A stretch of 64,000 nt of DNA from Myxococcota bacterium. GTDB lineage: Bacteria; Myxococcota; XYA12-FULL-58-9; JALHOP01. The stretch lies in contig JALHOP010000012.1 in NCBI GenBank assembly GCA_022842935.1, forward strand, positions 122,886-186,885. Direction: 5' to 3'. Positions 52,760 to 63,123 of the stretch are shown one piece after another; positions within the stretch are counted from its first letter, which is position 1; each line of letters begins with the position of its first letter. The notes under the pieces are model-generated. The model had not been told where the DNA came from and did not search any database. It was given only the letters and a program-made list of their open reading frames with translations. Made by a program: the position numbers and the translations under genes.

Positions 52760-54767
52760 CGCCGCCGTCGCCGTCGCCGCCATCCGTGGGCGGGCAGCCA
52801 TTGCAGACGCCGTTGCAGCAGGTAAAGATCCCGCTGCACGGCGTCCCGTTGGGTGCATCGCCGTCCGCTGGGCAGTTGTGGCTCATGCCGTTGCAGGTCT
52901 CGGCGGCATCGCAGGCCTGCGCTGCTGCGCGGCACACGAACGTCGTAGGCCGGACTCTGTCCGCGCAAGCGGTCGAAGATCCATCGCACGAGTCGGCGAC
53001 GTCGCAGTCGCCGTTTCGGGCACGGCAAACCGTGCCCGCCGGCATGACGCCGCTTGCCGGGCAAGCAGCGCTGCTCCCCGTGCAGTTGGCGCCCATGTCG
53101 CAAGGTTGGGTTGGCGCCCGACACTGTGTCGCGGCGCTAGAATAGGTATTGCTTGGGCAAACTGGCGACGAGCCATTGCAGACCTCTTGCGGGTCGCATG
53201 CGCCAGCCGAGGCGCGGCATACCGTACCGCTCGGTGTCAGGGCGTCGGCAGGACAGATCACCGCGCTGCCACAGACCTCCGCGGGGTCGCATGCACCCGC
53301 CGACGCTCTACAAACCTCGCCGGCGCGTCGTGTATCGACGGGACAGGCTGCCTCCGTGCCCGTGCAGGACTCGGCTACATCGCACACGCCCCCGGCGGCG
53401 CGGCACACCGTGGTCGCTGGTGCTTTGCCATCGAAGGGACACTGCGGGCTTGCGCCGTTGCAGACCTCGGCGGGGTCGCAAACCCCCATCGAGGCGCGAC
53501 ATGTGGTCCCTGCGGCGGTAACCACGTCAGTAGGACAAAAGGCGCTCTCGCCAGTGCAGGTCTCGGCGATGTCGCACAGACCCGCGACCGCGCGGCAGAC
53601 AGTCTCGCTACCGCGGACGGTGTCGACCGGGCAGGCCGCGTCAACGCCGTCGCAGAGCTCGGCGATGTCGCACGGGCCCGCCGAGGCGCGGCAGATGGTA
53701 CCTGCGCCCTTGCCTGAGCACGGCATGGGTGTGCTGCAGTCGGTCGCGCAGACGCCTGCGCAGCACTGTTCGCCCGGCGCGCAGACCGGCGTGACCACGC
53801 ATGCGTCATCGACGCACTCGGCGCGCTCGCAAGGTCCCGCGACACATGTATCGGGGCCACATGGTGGCGGCGTACAGCCGTCCACCGCGTCGGCGCGTTT
53901 CGCGAACGGCTCGCAGTTCCCGGCGCCGCACAAGCTCCAGTCTGGGTCGTTACGGCACGTACCGCCGACGCAAGCGTCCACTGTGCAGCCAATAGCGTCG
54001 TCGCAATCCTCGGCGCCGTCACACTCGACGGTACGAGGTACGCACCCCACCGGCAGCCGGCAGTCCATGGCGCCGCCGCACAGCACGTCGTCCGGACGTT
54101 CGACGCACGCTCCTTCGACACACGAGCTCCGGGCGCAGGCAACGCTCGGTGCACAATCGTTGTCGACGCTACAACTCGCGGGGCCGCAGGCCGCTGGGTC
54201 GAGGGAACTGCAGCCGGGTGTGACGCATTGTCCGTTATGGCAGACGATGGCGTCTGCTGCGTCGCCTGCTGCCGGACATGACATCAGCGTACATGCACGC
54301 GTCAGCACGACCGTCACGTCGGTATCGTTTCTGACGAACATCCGGACCTGGCGCTCCATCACCACGACGTCGCCCTTGGTCAGAGCGATGCGCGCCACCC
54401 ACAGGCCCTCTCGCAAAGAGGTGAAGACGGCCACTGGCCGCGCTTTGTCGAAGTGTTGAGCGACCGTGAGCGGATAGGCGTACTCCGAGCCGTCCTCGAG
54501 TGCCGTTATCAGGGTATCGAAGTCGACGAGGGGCGCGAGATCGCTTACGACACTGACGGTAAGCGCTGCGTTGGTTGCGACGCGAGGGTCGTCTTCGACG
54601 TCGATGGTGGTGCATTTGGCGAGACACTTGCCGTCACAACAGGTCTGCCCCGAAGGGCAGTTGCCATCGTTTCCACACGGGTCGCCTTGGCCCGAGACGA
54701 GCTGGCCGAGACCGCAGCCCACTGCAAGCACGAGGCTTGCCGCTGCCCATGTGGCGCCTCGACGCAT
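52749..54767 (-). CDS. Disintegrin-like Cys-repeat lipoprotein
   Basis: A 672-residue lipoprotein with lipobox AVGC (VLAVGC, near residue 18). The first part has a small Cys knot and a beta-rich domain (about 60-170). The C-terminal part has nine tandem units of about 24-27 residues, each of the form CRAxAGxCDxAExCxGxxxxCP, as in CRASAGACDPAEVC. It ends in a DGGDGDGGDGG tail. Such repeats occur in myxobacterial surface proteins and are stabilised by disulfides. The ATG at 54767 is chosen because it gives the lipoprotein signal. The adjoining plus-strand gene diverges across only 36 bases. Confidence 0.82.
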   Translation of the reverse strand: MRRGATWAAASLVLAVGCGLGQLVSGQGDPCGNDGNCPSGQTCCDGKCLAKCTTIDVEDDPRVATNAALTVSVVSDLAPLVDFDTLITALEDGSEYAYPLTVAQHFDKARPVAVFTSLREGLWVARIALTKGDVVVMERQVRMFVRNDTDVTVVLTRACTLMSCPAAGDAADAIVCHNGQCVTPGCSSLDPAACGPASCSVDNDCAPSVACARSSCVEGACVERPDDVLCGGAMDCRLPVGCVPRTVECDGAEDCDDAIGCTVDACVGGTCRNDPDWSLCGAGNCEPFAKRADAVDGCTPPPCGPDTCVAGPCERAECVDDACVVTPVCAPGEQCCAGVCATDCSTPMPCSGKGAGTICRASAGPCDIAELCDGVDAACPVDTVRGSETVCRAVAGLCDIAETCTGESAFCPTDVVTAAGTTCRASMGVCDPAEVCNGASPQCPFDGKAPATTVCRAAGGVCDVAESCTGTEAACPVDTRRAGEVCRASAGACDPAEVCGSAVICPADALTPSGTVCRASAGACDPQEVCNGSSPVCPSNTYSSAATQCRAPTQPCDMGANCTGSSAACPASGVMPAGTVCRARNGDCDVADSCDGSSTACADRVRPTTFVCRAAAQACDAAETCNGMSHNCPADGDAPNGTPCSGIFTCCNGVCNGCPPTDGGDGDGGDGG

Positions 54768-54803
54768 GTCGTCGAGTGTAGCCGCCGCGCGAAGGAGCTC
54801 CCA

Positions 54804-56060
54804 GTGAGAGCTCTCTTTCTTGTCTATGGCTTCGGTGTTTGCGCGCTTGTTGCTTGGGTTTCGCTTCGCTACGAGCCTTCGGCGAGCGGCCCGCGGGTCG
54901 AGCTCGTGCGCCAGCTCCCAGCTTACGAAGCACGCGCTTTGACCGAGGTCACTTCGGCTTATCGCGTCGACGCGGCGCACTCGGGCGTGACCCATGCGCG
55001 GGTGACGTTGGATCTCGTGCCGCAGGTCGTCGGGCCGGGAAACAAGGGGATTCACAGCGCCGCGAAAGGCTCACCCGCAGCCGATACGAGCGGCTTCTAC
55101 GTTGGTACCGACGACGGCTATCTGCTTGCGTTCGCCCCAGACGGAAGCCGCCGCTGGCAGGTCAAGCTCGCCAACGCGGGTCAGGGCATTCACGGCACGC
55201 CAATGCTCGACGGCGAACGCGTCTACATCGGGGCGTACAATGGTCGCCTCTACGCCTTCGACAAGCGCGAAGGCCAGCCGGTTTGGCTCGCCGTTCTCGG
55301 GGATGCCATCGGCTCGTCGCCAACTCCAGACGGCGAAGATCTCCTGGTCGCGGTCGAGACCACCGCGCCGGATGGCTTCGTCGCGAAGCTCTCTCGCGCC
55401 GACGGGCACGTGGTGTGGACGTCTGATTGGCTCGGCGAGCAGTCCCATGCTTCGCCAACGGTTGCCGGCGACGCGGTCTTTCTCGGTGCCAACAACCACG
55501 AGTTCTTCGCCCTGTCGCGCGCCGACGGTCGTCTTCTATGGCGGACAAGTGTCGGTGGCGAGGTCAAAGGGACCGCTTGTGTCGCAGGCGATCTGGTCGT
55601 CGCGTTGACGAACGCGGGCGCCGTGCTGGCCTTGTCGCAGGCGGACGGCAGCCTTCGGTGGCGACGCGATCTAGGTAAGGAAGGTCGCGGCAGCGTCGCG
55701 TGTTTTTCGGACAGCGCTCGCGCCATCGTCTACGTGACAGTGGGTAGCGCCCTTGCGCGCGGCGGCTTCGGAACTGCCTATGCCCTGGATGCGTCGACTG
55801 GCGCCGTACGCTGGTCGGCACCTGAGGGCTCGCCGCGCCCCCTCATGAGTCCGCTGGTCGCGCCTGACCCCGGCGGACGCTTCTTCGTTTGGTTTCGCTG
55901 CGACGACACCGCGTTATGCGCCTACGACGCAGTCAGCGGCCTTCGGCTCGCAGAGCTACCGTTGGGGGCGCCGCTGAGCGGGTCACCGGTCGCCTTCGCG
56001 GGCGGCCTGGTGGTCAGCCTCGACCACCCAGGTGGTATCATGCGCCTGGTGCCCCAATGA
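54804..56060 (+). CDS. Membrane-anchored PQQ-like beta-propeller protein
   Basis: A 418-residue protein with an N-terminal hydrophobic anchor (LFLVYGFGVCALVAWVSL) and then PQQ-type beta-propeller blades, for example GTDDGYLLAFAPDGSRRWQV, GAYNGRLYAFDKREGQPVW, GANNHEFFALSRADGRLLWR and VLALSQADGSLRWRRDL. Each blade ends in a W/R-x-W-type strand as in BamB or PQQ dehydrogenase repeats. No catalytic residues for a dehydrogenase are seen, so a binding or scaffold role is more likely. GTG at 54804 is chosen because GAAGGAG (54791-54797) lies 6 bases upstream. The GH25 gene overlaps its stop by 4 bases. Confidence 0.85.
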   Translation: MRALFLVYGFGVCALVAWVSLRYEPSASGPRVELVRQLPAYEARALTEVTSAYRVDAAHSGVTHARVTLDLVPQVVGPGNKGIHSAAKGSPAADTSGFYVGTDDGYLLAFAPDGSRRWQVKLANAGQGIHGTPMLDGERVYIGAYNGRLYAFDKREGQPVWLAVLGDAIGSSPTPDGEDLLVAVETTAPDGFVAKLSRADGHVVWTSDWLGEQSHASPTVAGDAVFLGANNHEFFALSRADGRLLWRTSVGGEVKGTACVAGDLVVALTNAGAVLALSQADGSLRWRRDLGKEGRGSVACFSDSARAIVYVTVGSALARGGFGTAYALDASTGAVRWSAPEGSPRPLMSPLVAPDPGGRFFVWFRCDDTALCAYDAVSGLRLAELPLGAPLSGSPVAFAGGLVVSLDHPGGIMRLVPQ

Positions 56061-56803
56061 GAAAGCTCCTGCTCCTCGCGGCCATGCTCGGCGGCGTCGC
56101 GGGCGTTGCCTATGCGTTCTGGGCGGGCTGGTTTCGCCTGAACACGCCGAGCGAGTCGATTTTTCCTGTGCGCGGCATCGATGTCTCCCACCATCAAGGC
56201 GCCATCGATTGGCCACGCGTCCGAGCCGCGGGTGTGACCTTTGCGTACATCAAGGCGAGCGAGGGAGCGGATTTCCTCGACCCACGCTTCGAGGTGAACT
56301 GGCGTGCGGCAAAAGCCGCCGGCATCAAGCGCGGCGCCTACCACTTCTTCACGCTTTGCACGAAGGTCGCGCCTCAGATCGACAACTTCGTCGCCGCGGT
56401 CTTTGAAGTTGGGGAGCTGCCACCGGCGCTCGACCTCGAGCTCGGCGGCAACTGCGCGAATCCGCCCGCTATCGAGGACGTGCGAGCCATGCTCGACGAG
56501 CTCGTTCCGCTCGTGACCAAGCGCTTCGGTGAGCCACCGATCGTCTATACGACCTACGAGTTTCGCGAACGCTATCTGTGCCCGACCTGCATCAATGGCT
56601 CGCTGCCGCTTCTTTGGATCCGCGACGTCATCTGGAGACCGCGTCTCACCAACGCCGAGCCATGGGTGTTCTGGCAGCACCACAACCGCGCACATGTGGA
56701 TGGCATCGTCGGCCCGGTTGACCTCGATGTTTTCCGCGGTGACGTCGCAGCCTTCTCCCGCTACCTCGACGATCGCCGTCTCGACATCGTCAGGGGAAAG
56801 TAG
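56057..56803 (+). CDS. GH25 muramidase (lysozyme)
   Basis: A 248-residue exported wall hydrolase with an N-terminal signal or anchor (LLLLAAMLGGVAGVAYAFWA). The GH25 domain shows catalytic Asp in GIDVSHHQGAIDW (Asp42), the Asp-x-Glu in PALDLELGG, AYIKASEG and the ending WQHHNRAHVDGIVG, VDLDVF. It cleaves the beta-1,4 bond between MurNAc and GlcNAc. ATGA overlap with the beta-propeller gene indicates coupled translation, so the two may act together at the wall. The next 18 bases lead to the tRNA gene on the other strand. Confidence 0.92.
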   Translation: MRKLLLLAAMLGGVAGVAYAFWAGWFRLNTPSESIFPVRGIDVSHHQGAIDWPRVRAAGVTFAYIKASEGADFLDPRFEVNWRAAKAAGIKRGAYHFFTLCTKVAPQIDNFVAAVFEVGELPPALDLELGGNCANPPAIEDVRAMLDELVPLVTKRFGEPPIVYTTYEFRERYLCPTCINGSLPLLWIRDVIWRPRLTNAEPWVFWQHHNRAHVDGIVGPVDLDVFRGDVAAFSRYLDDRRLDIVRGK

Positions 56804-56821
56804 GCACAACGGGGAGTTGAA

Positions 56822-56894
56822 TGAGCGCGGTCGGGATCGAACCGACGACCCGCGGATTAAGAGTCCGCTGCTCTACCAGCTGAGCTACGCGCCC
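56822..56894 (-). tRNA. tRNA-Lys (anticodon CTT)
   Basis: The minus strand folds into a standard 73-base cloverleaf. The acceptor stem pairs GGGCGCG with CGCGCTC (one G-U), followed by discriminator A. The D-arm is GCTC/GAGC, the anticodon arm is GCGGA-CTCTTAA-TCCGC with anticodon CTT, and the T-arm is GTCGG-TTCGATC-CCGAC. The 3' CCA is not encoded. It reads convergent to the GH25 gene. Confidence 0.97.
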
Positions 56895-57088
56895 CGAAAC
56901 AGGCGGCGTCTGTACCGAAGCGTGCCGCCGTCGTCAAGCACGACCTTCGTTTGCTAGCGGGATGCGACCAAGCCTGGGGTCCGCCTACCCCTGGGTTTCG
57001 AGCACGCTCACAGAAGGGCCAAGAAGCACCGTTCGCGCACGTTGGGGGGCAGGCTTGCTTCCTGCAAAGGACGACCACGGAGCACCCG

Positions 57089-58084
57089 ATGACCATGCGC
57101 GCTCTGATCGCTGACGATGACCCGATGTCGCGCCGCATGCTCGAGCTGGTGCTGGGTAAGCTCGGCTACGAGGGCGTCACCGAGATCAACGGCCAGGGCG
57201 CGCTCGACCGTTTGACCTCGGCTGACCCCCCGCAGCTTGCGATTCTCGACTGGATGATGCCCCAGCTCGATGGGCTCGAAGTCGTGCGGCGCGTCCGTGC
57301 CAGGACTGGAGCCCCCTACATCTACATGCTGCTCCTGACGAGCAGGACTCAGTCTGCCGACGTGGTGAAAGGACTCGAGGCGGGCGCGGACGACTACATT
57401 CTCAAGCCGTTCAACGTAAACGAGCTCCAGGCGCGGCTCCGGGCGGGTGAACGCGTCCTCGCCGCCCAACGTGATTTGGTGGCGGCGCGTGAATCTCAGC
57501 GTGGGCTCGCGGGGGTCGACGAGGCCACGGGCGCCTTCGGTCCCGGCACGCTCCAGCCGCTGCTCTCGCGCGACCTTGCACGTGCACGCTTCGAACGCGC
57601 GTCGATGAGCATCGTGATGGCAGCGCTGGACGCTCCAGCGGATCTTCCATCGGGCGTCCGCTCAGAGATGCTGGTCGCGGTGAGCAAGCGAATTCGCGCG
57701 ATGTTGCGACCGTGCGACGCATTGGTTCGCGCCGGCGAAACGAACCTGTGTATGCTCTTGCCGAACACGACCGGCAAAGAGGCTGCTAGCTTCGCTGAGC
57801 ACATGCGCGCGGCCAGTCAGGCCGAGAGCGTCTCGACCGCCAGAGGCGCGATGCCCACTGGTTGCAGCTTTGGCATCGCTAGTACGGACGGGGCGTCGCT
57901 CGATGCTGCGACGCTGCTCAAGATGGCGACGTCGGCACTCGAGCAGGGGCGCGGCGGCGGTCGCGGACAAATCGTCACGTCGCGCCCGCCGCCAGGGGCG
58001 CCAACGCTCGGTGCGCATGGACCCCCACCGATGCCGCGCGGCATTCGCACGCTCGGCGCTACGGAAACCGGACGCGGGCCGTGA
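57089..58084 (+). CDS. Response regulator with degenerate GGDEF domain
   Basis: A 331-residue signalling protein. The REC domain has the acidic pair ADDDP, phosphoacceptor Asp54 in [13 protein letters not shown], Thr in LLLTSR and Lys in YILKPF. The second half has GGDEF-like strands, but the signature is [12 protein letters not shown] instead of RxGGDEFxxLLP, so diguanylate cyclase activity is very unlikely. A short Pro-rich tail ends it. GGAG lies 6 bases before the ATG at 57089. It overlaps the next gene by 4 bases (GTGA), so the two form a pair. Confidence 0.9.
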   Translation: MTMRALIADDDPMSRRMLELVLGKLGYEGVTEINGQGALDRLTSADPPQLAILDWMMPQLDGLEVVRRVRARTGAPYIYMLLLTSRTQSADVVKGLEAGADDYILKPFNVNELQARLRAGERVLAAQRDLVAARESQRGLAGVDEATGAFGPGTLQPLLSRDLARARFERASMSIVMAALDAPADLPSGVRSEMLVAVSKRIRAMLRPCDALVRAGETNLCMLLPNTTGKEAASFAEHMRAASQAESVSTARGAMPTGCSFGIASTDGASLDAATLLKMATSALEQGRGGGRGQIVTSRPPPGAPTLGAHGPPPMPRGIRTLGATETGRGP

Positions 58085-60687
58085 AGATGCGCGAGGGCTT
58101 CAACAGGATGCGCGGCGGCGCCTTCTCTCCTGGCGTCCTCGATGCGTTCGACAACCCTCAGATCGCCCGCCAGATCCTCACGCTGCTGAGCGCGCTATAT
58201 CCCGCCTGGTCGCTGCTCCTCCTGTGGGCAGACCCAGCGGCGGCTGGAGGTCTCGCGCCGCGCTTGGTCGTGTGTGGCGCGCTCGTGCTGCTCACGGCCG
58301 CCACTTACCAGCCCGCATTCGTCCACCGTGCCCAGCTCGCGATGCAGATTGCGATGTGGCTCACGACTGCGCACGTCTTCTACGACTTCGTGAGTAACGG
58401 CGCGAGCGTCTCGCACATGCTCGCCTTGATCGTCTTCGTCGTCATCGCTCTGATGACGGCTGTCGCGCCGATGCCGACACTTGCTTATGTCCTCTACACG
58501 GGTGTGCTTACAACCCTGTACGGCTGGACCTGCGGCCTGGACGAGACCATCGAGCTGGTCGTCGTCGTTACCATCGGCAGCCTCTCATTGCTCACGCTGC
58601 TGCTCGTACTCACGCGAGCCTCGACGGCTGACCGGGTCAATCAGGAATTGCAGCGCACCACCCAGGCGCTTCTCGACAGCGAAACACGATTCCGGGCCCT
58701 CGCAATGAACGCGCCCGTTGGCATATTTCGCATGGACGCCCAGCGGCGCTGTTTGTTCGTCAACGATCGCTGGTGCGAGATCGCGCAGTCCCCCGCGTAT
58801 CTCGCTGCTGGTCTCGGCTGGGTGAACGTTGTTCATCCGGAGGACCGGAACGCCGTGCTGACAGATCTGGACTCCGCTATTGCAAACAGTCGTGAGTTCA
58901 GTAAGGAGTTTCGCTACCTGCTCCCCGACGGCAATGCACGCTGGGTGCATCTGCGTTTGGTCGGCATCCGCAACGCGCTGGGCGAGGTGATTCAGTTCGT
59001 CGGTACCGTCATCGACCTCACCGAACGCAAGGTCGTTGAGGAGAGCCTCGTGCGTGCCAAGGAAGTCGCAGAGACAGCGACGCGCTCGAAGAGCGAATTC
59101 TTGGCAAACATGAGCCACGAGATTCGCACGCCGATGAACGGTGTCATCGGAATGACCGAACTGGCGCTGCAGACCGAGCTCACCATGGAGCAGCGGGAAT
59201 ACGTCAGCACCGCGCGCGACTCCGCCGAAAGCCTACTCACCATCATCAACGACATCCTCGACTTCTCGAAGATCGAAGCACACAAGCTCGAGCTCGAAAA
59301 CGTTAGCTTCAGTCTGCGCGAGGTCGTTCACAACGCGGTGAAGACGCTGTCACTGCGGGCCTCTGACAAGGGTCTGACGCTGACGTGCGAGGTGCCCGCT
59401 GACATTCCCGACGTCTTGCTCGGCGATCCGGTTCGCTTGCAGCAGGTCCTGGTGAACCTTCTCAACAATGCCGTGAAGTTCACGGAGGTTGGCGGTGTGG
59501 TGATGACCATTCGCAAGGTCATGGACACGCCCGATGGCGCGGCGCTCAAGTTCAGCGTCCGCGATACCGGTATTGGTATCAATCCACAGCGACAGACGAG
59601 TATCTTCGAAGCGTTCACACAAGCCGACGGCGCCATCACACGCAAGTTCGGGGGCACCGGCCTTGGCCTGACCATCAGCTCCCAGCTCGTGAGCATGATG
59701 GGTGGCACGATGGCCGTGGAGAGCACTCCCGGTCGCGGCAGCGAGTTCCATTTCACGATTTCGTTCGTCAGTGCGCCGTCCGAAGCTTCGGTCGAACCCT
59801 ATGCGTCGCCTCGCTCGGACGAACCGCGCATCGCGCCGGTCGGGCGTTCACTTTCGATCTTGGTCGCCGAAGACAACGTCATCAATCGACGACTTGCCAT
59901 TCGCTTGCTCGAAAAAGGCGGCCACAACGTCGTCGCCGTCGAGAATGGGCGTCTTGCCCTCCATGCCGTCACCGAGGCGCGCTTCGACTGTGTGCTCATG
60001 GATGTGCAAATGCCGGAGATGGACGGTCTGGCCGCAACGATGGCCATCCGCGCCGAAGAGGAAATGCGCGGCGGTCACGTGCCCATCATCGCGCTGACTG
60101 CTCAAGCCATGAGCGGCGACCGTGACCGTTGCTTCGAGGCCGGCATGGACGCTTATGTCTCGAAGCCCATCGACGGCGTCGTGCTGCTCGAAACCGTGTA
60201 TCGCATTGTCGGTATCGACGCGTCGGCGCCCGAGCCTTCCTTGCGAGCATCAGCGGCGCAGGTCGTGTCGTTCCCCACATTGGTTACCGAGCCAGCCACG
60301 GACACCAGACGCCGTAGCGGACCTGCGATCGACAAAGAAGAGCTGCTCGGCAGGCTCGGAGGCGACGAGCTACTGGTTGCGGAGGTCGTCGCCATGTTTC
60401 TGCATGAAGGACCCGCCATGCTCGCCGCGCTGCAGAAAGAAGTTTCGCGTGGCGAGCCCGTCGCAATCGAGCGTGCGGCCCACAAGCTCAAAGGCGCCTT
60501 GTTGAGTCTGTCGGCGGGAACGGCCGCCACCATCGCGAAACGAATGGAGTTGGCCGCGCGCGATAGTGACGTTTCGGGTGCTCCGCTGATGGTTGTCGAT
60601 CTCGAGCACGAGATCGATGCCGTCTACGATGACTTGAGCAGCCTGATACCGAAAACGAGCAGTCGCCCGGGTGCCGCTGCGGTCTAA
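58081..60687 (+). CDS. Hybrid sensor histidine kinase with PAS, REC and HPt domains
   Basis: An 868-residue inner-membrane sensor. About six hydrophobic segments fill residues 25-175, then a PAS domain (about 195-325, [20 protein letters not shown]). The kinase core has the phospho-His346 in [13 protein letters not shown]-box [15 protein letters not shown] and G-boxes DTGIGI and GTGLGL. A REC domain follows with Asp641 in [13 protein letters not shown], and an HPt domain with His801 in [13 protein letters not shown] at 58081 is used; an ATG two codons later is an alternative. The full phosphorelay sits in one protein and the neighbouring regulator is a possible output. Confidence 0.95.
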   Translation: MKMREGFNRMRGGAFSPGVLDAFDNPQIARQILTLLSALYPAWSLLLLWADPAAAGGLAPRLVVCGALVLLTAATYQPAFVHRAQLAMQIAMWLTTAHVFYDFVSNGASVSHMLALIVFVVIALMTAVAPMPTLAYVLYTGVLTTLYGWTCGLDETIELVVVVTIGSLSLLTLLLVLTRASTADRVNQELQRTTQALLDSETRFRALAMNAPVGIFRMDAQRRCLFVNDRWCEIAQSPAYLAAGLGWVNVVHPEDRNAVLTDLDSAIANSREFSKEFRYLLPDGNARWVHLRLVGIRNALGEVIQFVGTVIDLTERKVVEESLVRAKEVAETATRSKSEFLANMSHEIRTPMNGVIGMTELALQTELTMEQREYVSTARDSAESLLTIINDILDFSKIEAHKLELENVSFSLREVVHNAVKTLSLRASDKGLTLTCEVPADIPDVLLGDPVRLQQVLVNLLNNAVKFTEVGGVVMTIRKVMDTPDGAALKFSVRDTGIGINPQRQTSIFEAFTQADGAITRKFGGTGLGLTISSQLVSMMGGTMAVESTPGRGSEFHFTISFVSAPSEASVEPYASPRSDEPRIAPVGRSLSILVAEDNVINRRLAIRLLEKGGHNVVAVENGRLALHAVTEARFDCVLMDVQMPEMDGLAATMAIRAEEEMRGGHVPIIALTAQAMSGDRDRCFEAGMDAYVSKPIDGVVLLETVYRIVGIDASAPEPSLRASAAQVVSFPTLVTEPATDTRRRSGPAIDKEELLGRLGGDELLVAEVVAMFLHEGPAMLAALQKEVSRGEPVAIERAAHKLKGALLSLSAGTAATIAKRMELAARDSDVSGAPLMVVDLEHEIDAVYDDLSSLIPKTSSRPGAAAV

Positions 60688-60717
60688 TCCCGCCGCCAAC
60701 ACAGGCGAGCAATGGGG

Positions 60718-63075
60718 TTAGAAGTCGACGTTGTCGCCGTATTGCTTGCTGACGCGCTCTGGCAGCCGGAGCGTACGGCCGTAGAGCGCACTGTAGACCG
60801 CGAGGTTACTGATGACGCGACGCACGTAGCCCCGTGTTTCGCGGAAGGGGATCTCTTCGACGAATTCGTCGACCGCCAGCGTGTGCTTCTGGTCGACCCA
60901 CTTGGCCACTGCGATCGGTCCCGCGTTGTAGCTGGCGATCGCCATGATCGGGTTGTCGTTGAACTTGGTCATGAGCTGGCCGAGATACCAAGTACCAAAG
61001 CGCACATTGACTGCTTTCTCGGTGACCTGTGGACCTTCGAAGTCGTCTTCGCCGAGCGCCTTTGCGATCTTGGTCGCGGTGTCGGGGATGATTTGCATCA
61101 GGCCGTTGGCGCTGGCAACCGAGCGGGCGCGATCATCGAAGGCGCTCTCTTGGCGCATGATGGCGAGCACGAGGAGCGGTGATACCGAGAACTCGCGCGA
61201 TGCGCGCTCGACCAGAGTGGCGTGGGCGTCCGGATAAGCGATGCGCATGAAGGGGCGATTGGTCGCGCTTGGGGGGGCAGCGAGCTCCTTGCGGAAAACG
61301 ATAGCGGCGACCCGGTAGCCGGCGTTGTAGTCACCAAGAGCGTAGAGCAGCCGGGCGCGCGCGTAAGCGACGGCGGCTTTGTCTTGGCCTGGCTTTGCGG
61401 TTAGCGACATCACGAGATCGGCGGCCGCGTCATCGTTGTGCAACGCAATGAGTCGCAGCATTCTGCGTGCTGTCGGGCTCTGCCAGTCGAACGCTGCGTT
61501 GCCCCATGGAATGACTTCATGGGGGCGGCTTGCGAGCGTACCCGGTGGCGCCAATGGCCGGTCCGCCATAGCGGATGCAGGCGTCGCGCCCGACGGTGCC
61601 GCGTCCGCAGCTGTGTCGCGTTTCGTGGCGTCGAATCCCTGGCTGTCGAGGGAAGCGAATAGGACTGGCTCGCGGCTAGCGTCGGCGACGAGGCGGCTAT
61701 CTCCGGTCAGCTCGCCCAAACGCTGACGGGCGAGCACACCGTAGTAGTCGAGCGGAGCGGCTGCGAGCGCGGCCTCATACGACGCTCGGGCCTCCGCGAC
61801 GCGTCCCTGGCTCGCGAGGACGCGGCCCTCCCAGTAGTAGGTGCGTGGGACCAGCGTGCTGCTTGGGAACTTGTTGCGCAGAGACGTTAGCGCCGTCAGG
61901 GTCGCAGGCAAATCACCGCTGCGATAGGTTGCCCACGCGAGGTACCAAGCGGCCTCATCCGCCTGACGGTCACGTCCATGGCGTTCGACGTAGCGCCCGA
62001 ACAGCTGAATGGCGGCAGGGTACTGACCGGCGTTGAAGGCAAGCCATGCCGCCTTGTAGAGCGCTTCACGACCCTCGGTGCGAGCCTGATAGAGCTCGGC
62101 CAGCTCCTGGTAGGCACGCACGGCCGCCTCGGCGTCGTCCGCCGCCATGTAGCAGCGCGCGATCCATGACTTGTACTCGAGCTGGGTGATGCCAGTGGCG
62201 CGACTCGCGAGAGCGGCGAAGCGTCCGACCGCGGTCTTGTAGTCGCGATTTTTCATCGCGAGACGGGCGGCACGGAAGTCGACGATCTCCTGTTGGGCCT
62301 GCGTCTTGGCGCGTGCCGCCACCGTCGTCAGTGCCGCTGCCGCGTCTTCGAGCGAACGTGAGCCTAACAGGCGATCGAGGCGCGAAACGAGGTGCTGAAA
62401 CGTGGGCGCTGCGGCGCGGCGTTTCGCTATCATCAAGGCAAGCCTGTCGCTGGCCGGACCGCTGAAGGCGCCGCCAGCCTCGTTGTACGCCATGGTCGCG
62501 TAGGCCTCGGCCGCCTCGGCGTAGTGTCCCGTGATCTCGAGGATACGGGCAAGGTTGAAGCGGACCGTCGCGAAGCGCTCGTGGTCGGGATGCGCTTCAT
62601 TGGCTGCGATGTACGCCTCTTGCGCCTTGGCTAACTGATTGGTTGCATAGAGGGCGTCCGCTATACCAAACCGCGCGTCATCGGCGACTGGCGATTCCGG
62701 CCAGCGCTGCACGATTTTCTCCCAGGTCGCGAGCGCTTCTTTCCAGCGTCGCGCAACTCGGTAGGCGAGGGCAGTCTCGGCGAGAACGAAGTCGGCGACT
62801 TCAGGCATGCTGCGCTGGATTGCGGTCAGATGACCGAGCGCCTTCTCTGCGTCTCCTAGCCGCAAAGAGGTACGAGCGGCGAGATAATGTGCCTCGTCGC
62901 GCTCGCGCTGACTGAGGTTCTTGGCGATGGCGCTCTCGAAGAGAGTGAGCGCCTTGGTGTCGTCGCCCGCGTCGAAGGCGTCAACAGCAGCAAGGTAGTC
63001 GCGGTCGCCGAAGCTATCGGCGAGGGCAGGCGTTGCTCCGGCAAGGAGCGTGAGGAAGAGGGCCGCGCGCATCAT
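60718..63075 (-). CDS. Soluble lytic transglycosylase
   Basis: A 785-residue exported peptidoglycan lyase of the Slt70 type. A signal peptide (MMRAALFLTLLAGATPALA) is followed by a long helical superhelix with TPR-like units (for example AVRAYQELAELYQARTEG). The C-terminal SLT domain has catalytic Glu near residue 643 in IMRQESAFD, then ANGLMQIIPDTATK and NPIMAIASYNAGP. It is larger than E. coli Slt (about 645), mostly through the helical part. The ATG at 63075 is chosen because it begins the signal; a longer frame to 63978 is antisense to comEC. Confidence 0.92.
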   Translation of the reverse strand: MMRAALFLTLLAGATPALADSFGDRDYLAAVDAFDAGDDTKALTLFESAIAKNLSQRERDEAHYLAARTSLRLGDAEKALGHLTAIQRSMPEVADFVLAETALAYRVARRWKEALATWEKIVQRWPESPVADDARFGIADALYATNQLAKAQEAYIAANEAHPDHERFATVRFNLARILEITGHYAEAAEAYATMAYNEAGGAFSGPASDRLALMIAKRRAAAPTFQHLVSRLDRLLGSRSLEDAAAALTTVAARAKTQAQQEIVDFRAARLAMKNRDYKTAVGRFAALASRATGITQLEYKSWIARCYMAADDAEAAVRAYQELAELYQARTEGREALYKAAWLAFNAGQYPAAIQLFGRYVERHGRDRQADEAAWYLAWATYRSGDLPATLTALTSLRNKFPSSTLVPRTYYWEGRVLASQGRVAEARASYEAALAAAPLDYYGVLARQRLGELTGDSRLVADASREPVLFASLDSQGFDATKRDTAADAAPSGATPASAMADRPLAPPGTLASRPHEVIPWGNAAFDWQSPTARRMLRLIALHNDDAAADLVMSLTAKPGQDKAAVAYARARLLYALGDYNAGYRVAAIVFRKELAAPPSATNRPFMRIAYPDAHATLVERASREFSVSPLLVLAIMRQESAFDDRARSVASANGLMQIIPDTATKIAKALGEDDFEGPQVTEKAVNVRFGTWYLGQLMTKFNDNPIMAIASYNAGPIAVAKWVDQKHTLAVDEFVEEIPFRETRGYVRRVISNLAVYSALYGRTLRLPERVSKQYGDNVDF

Positions 63076-63123
63076 TGAGAAAAACGTATCTCGGCCTTGC
63101 TGCGACCGCCAAAAGAACGAACG

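Noticed and set aside
57700..57800. Active diguanylate cyclase
   Set aside because: The GGDEF signature reads GETNL, which lacks the residues needed for GTP and metal binding.
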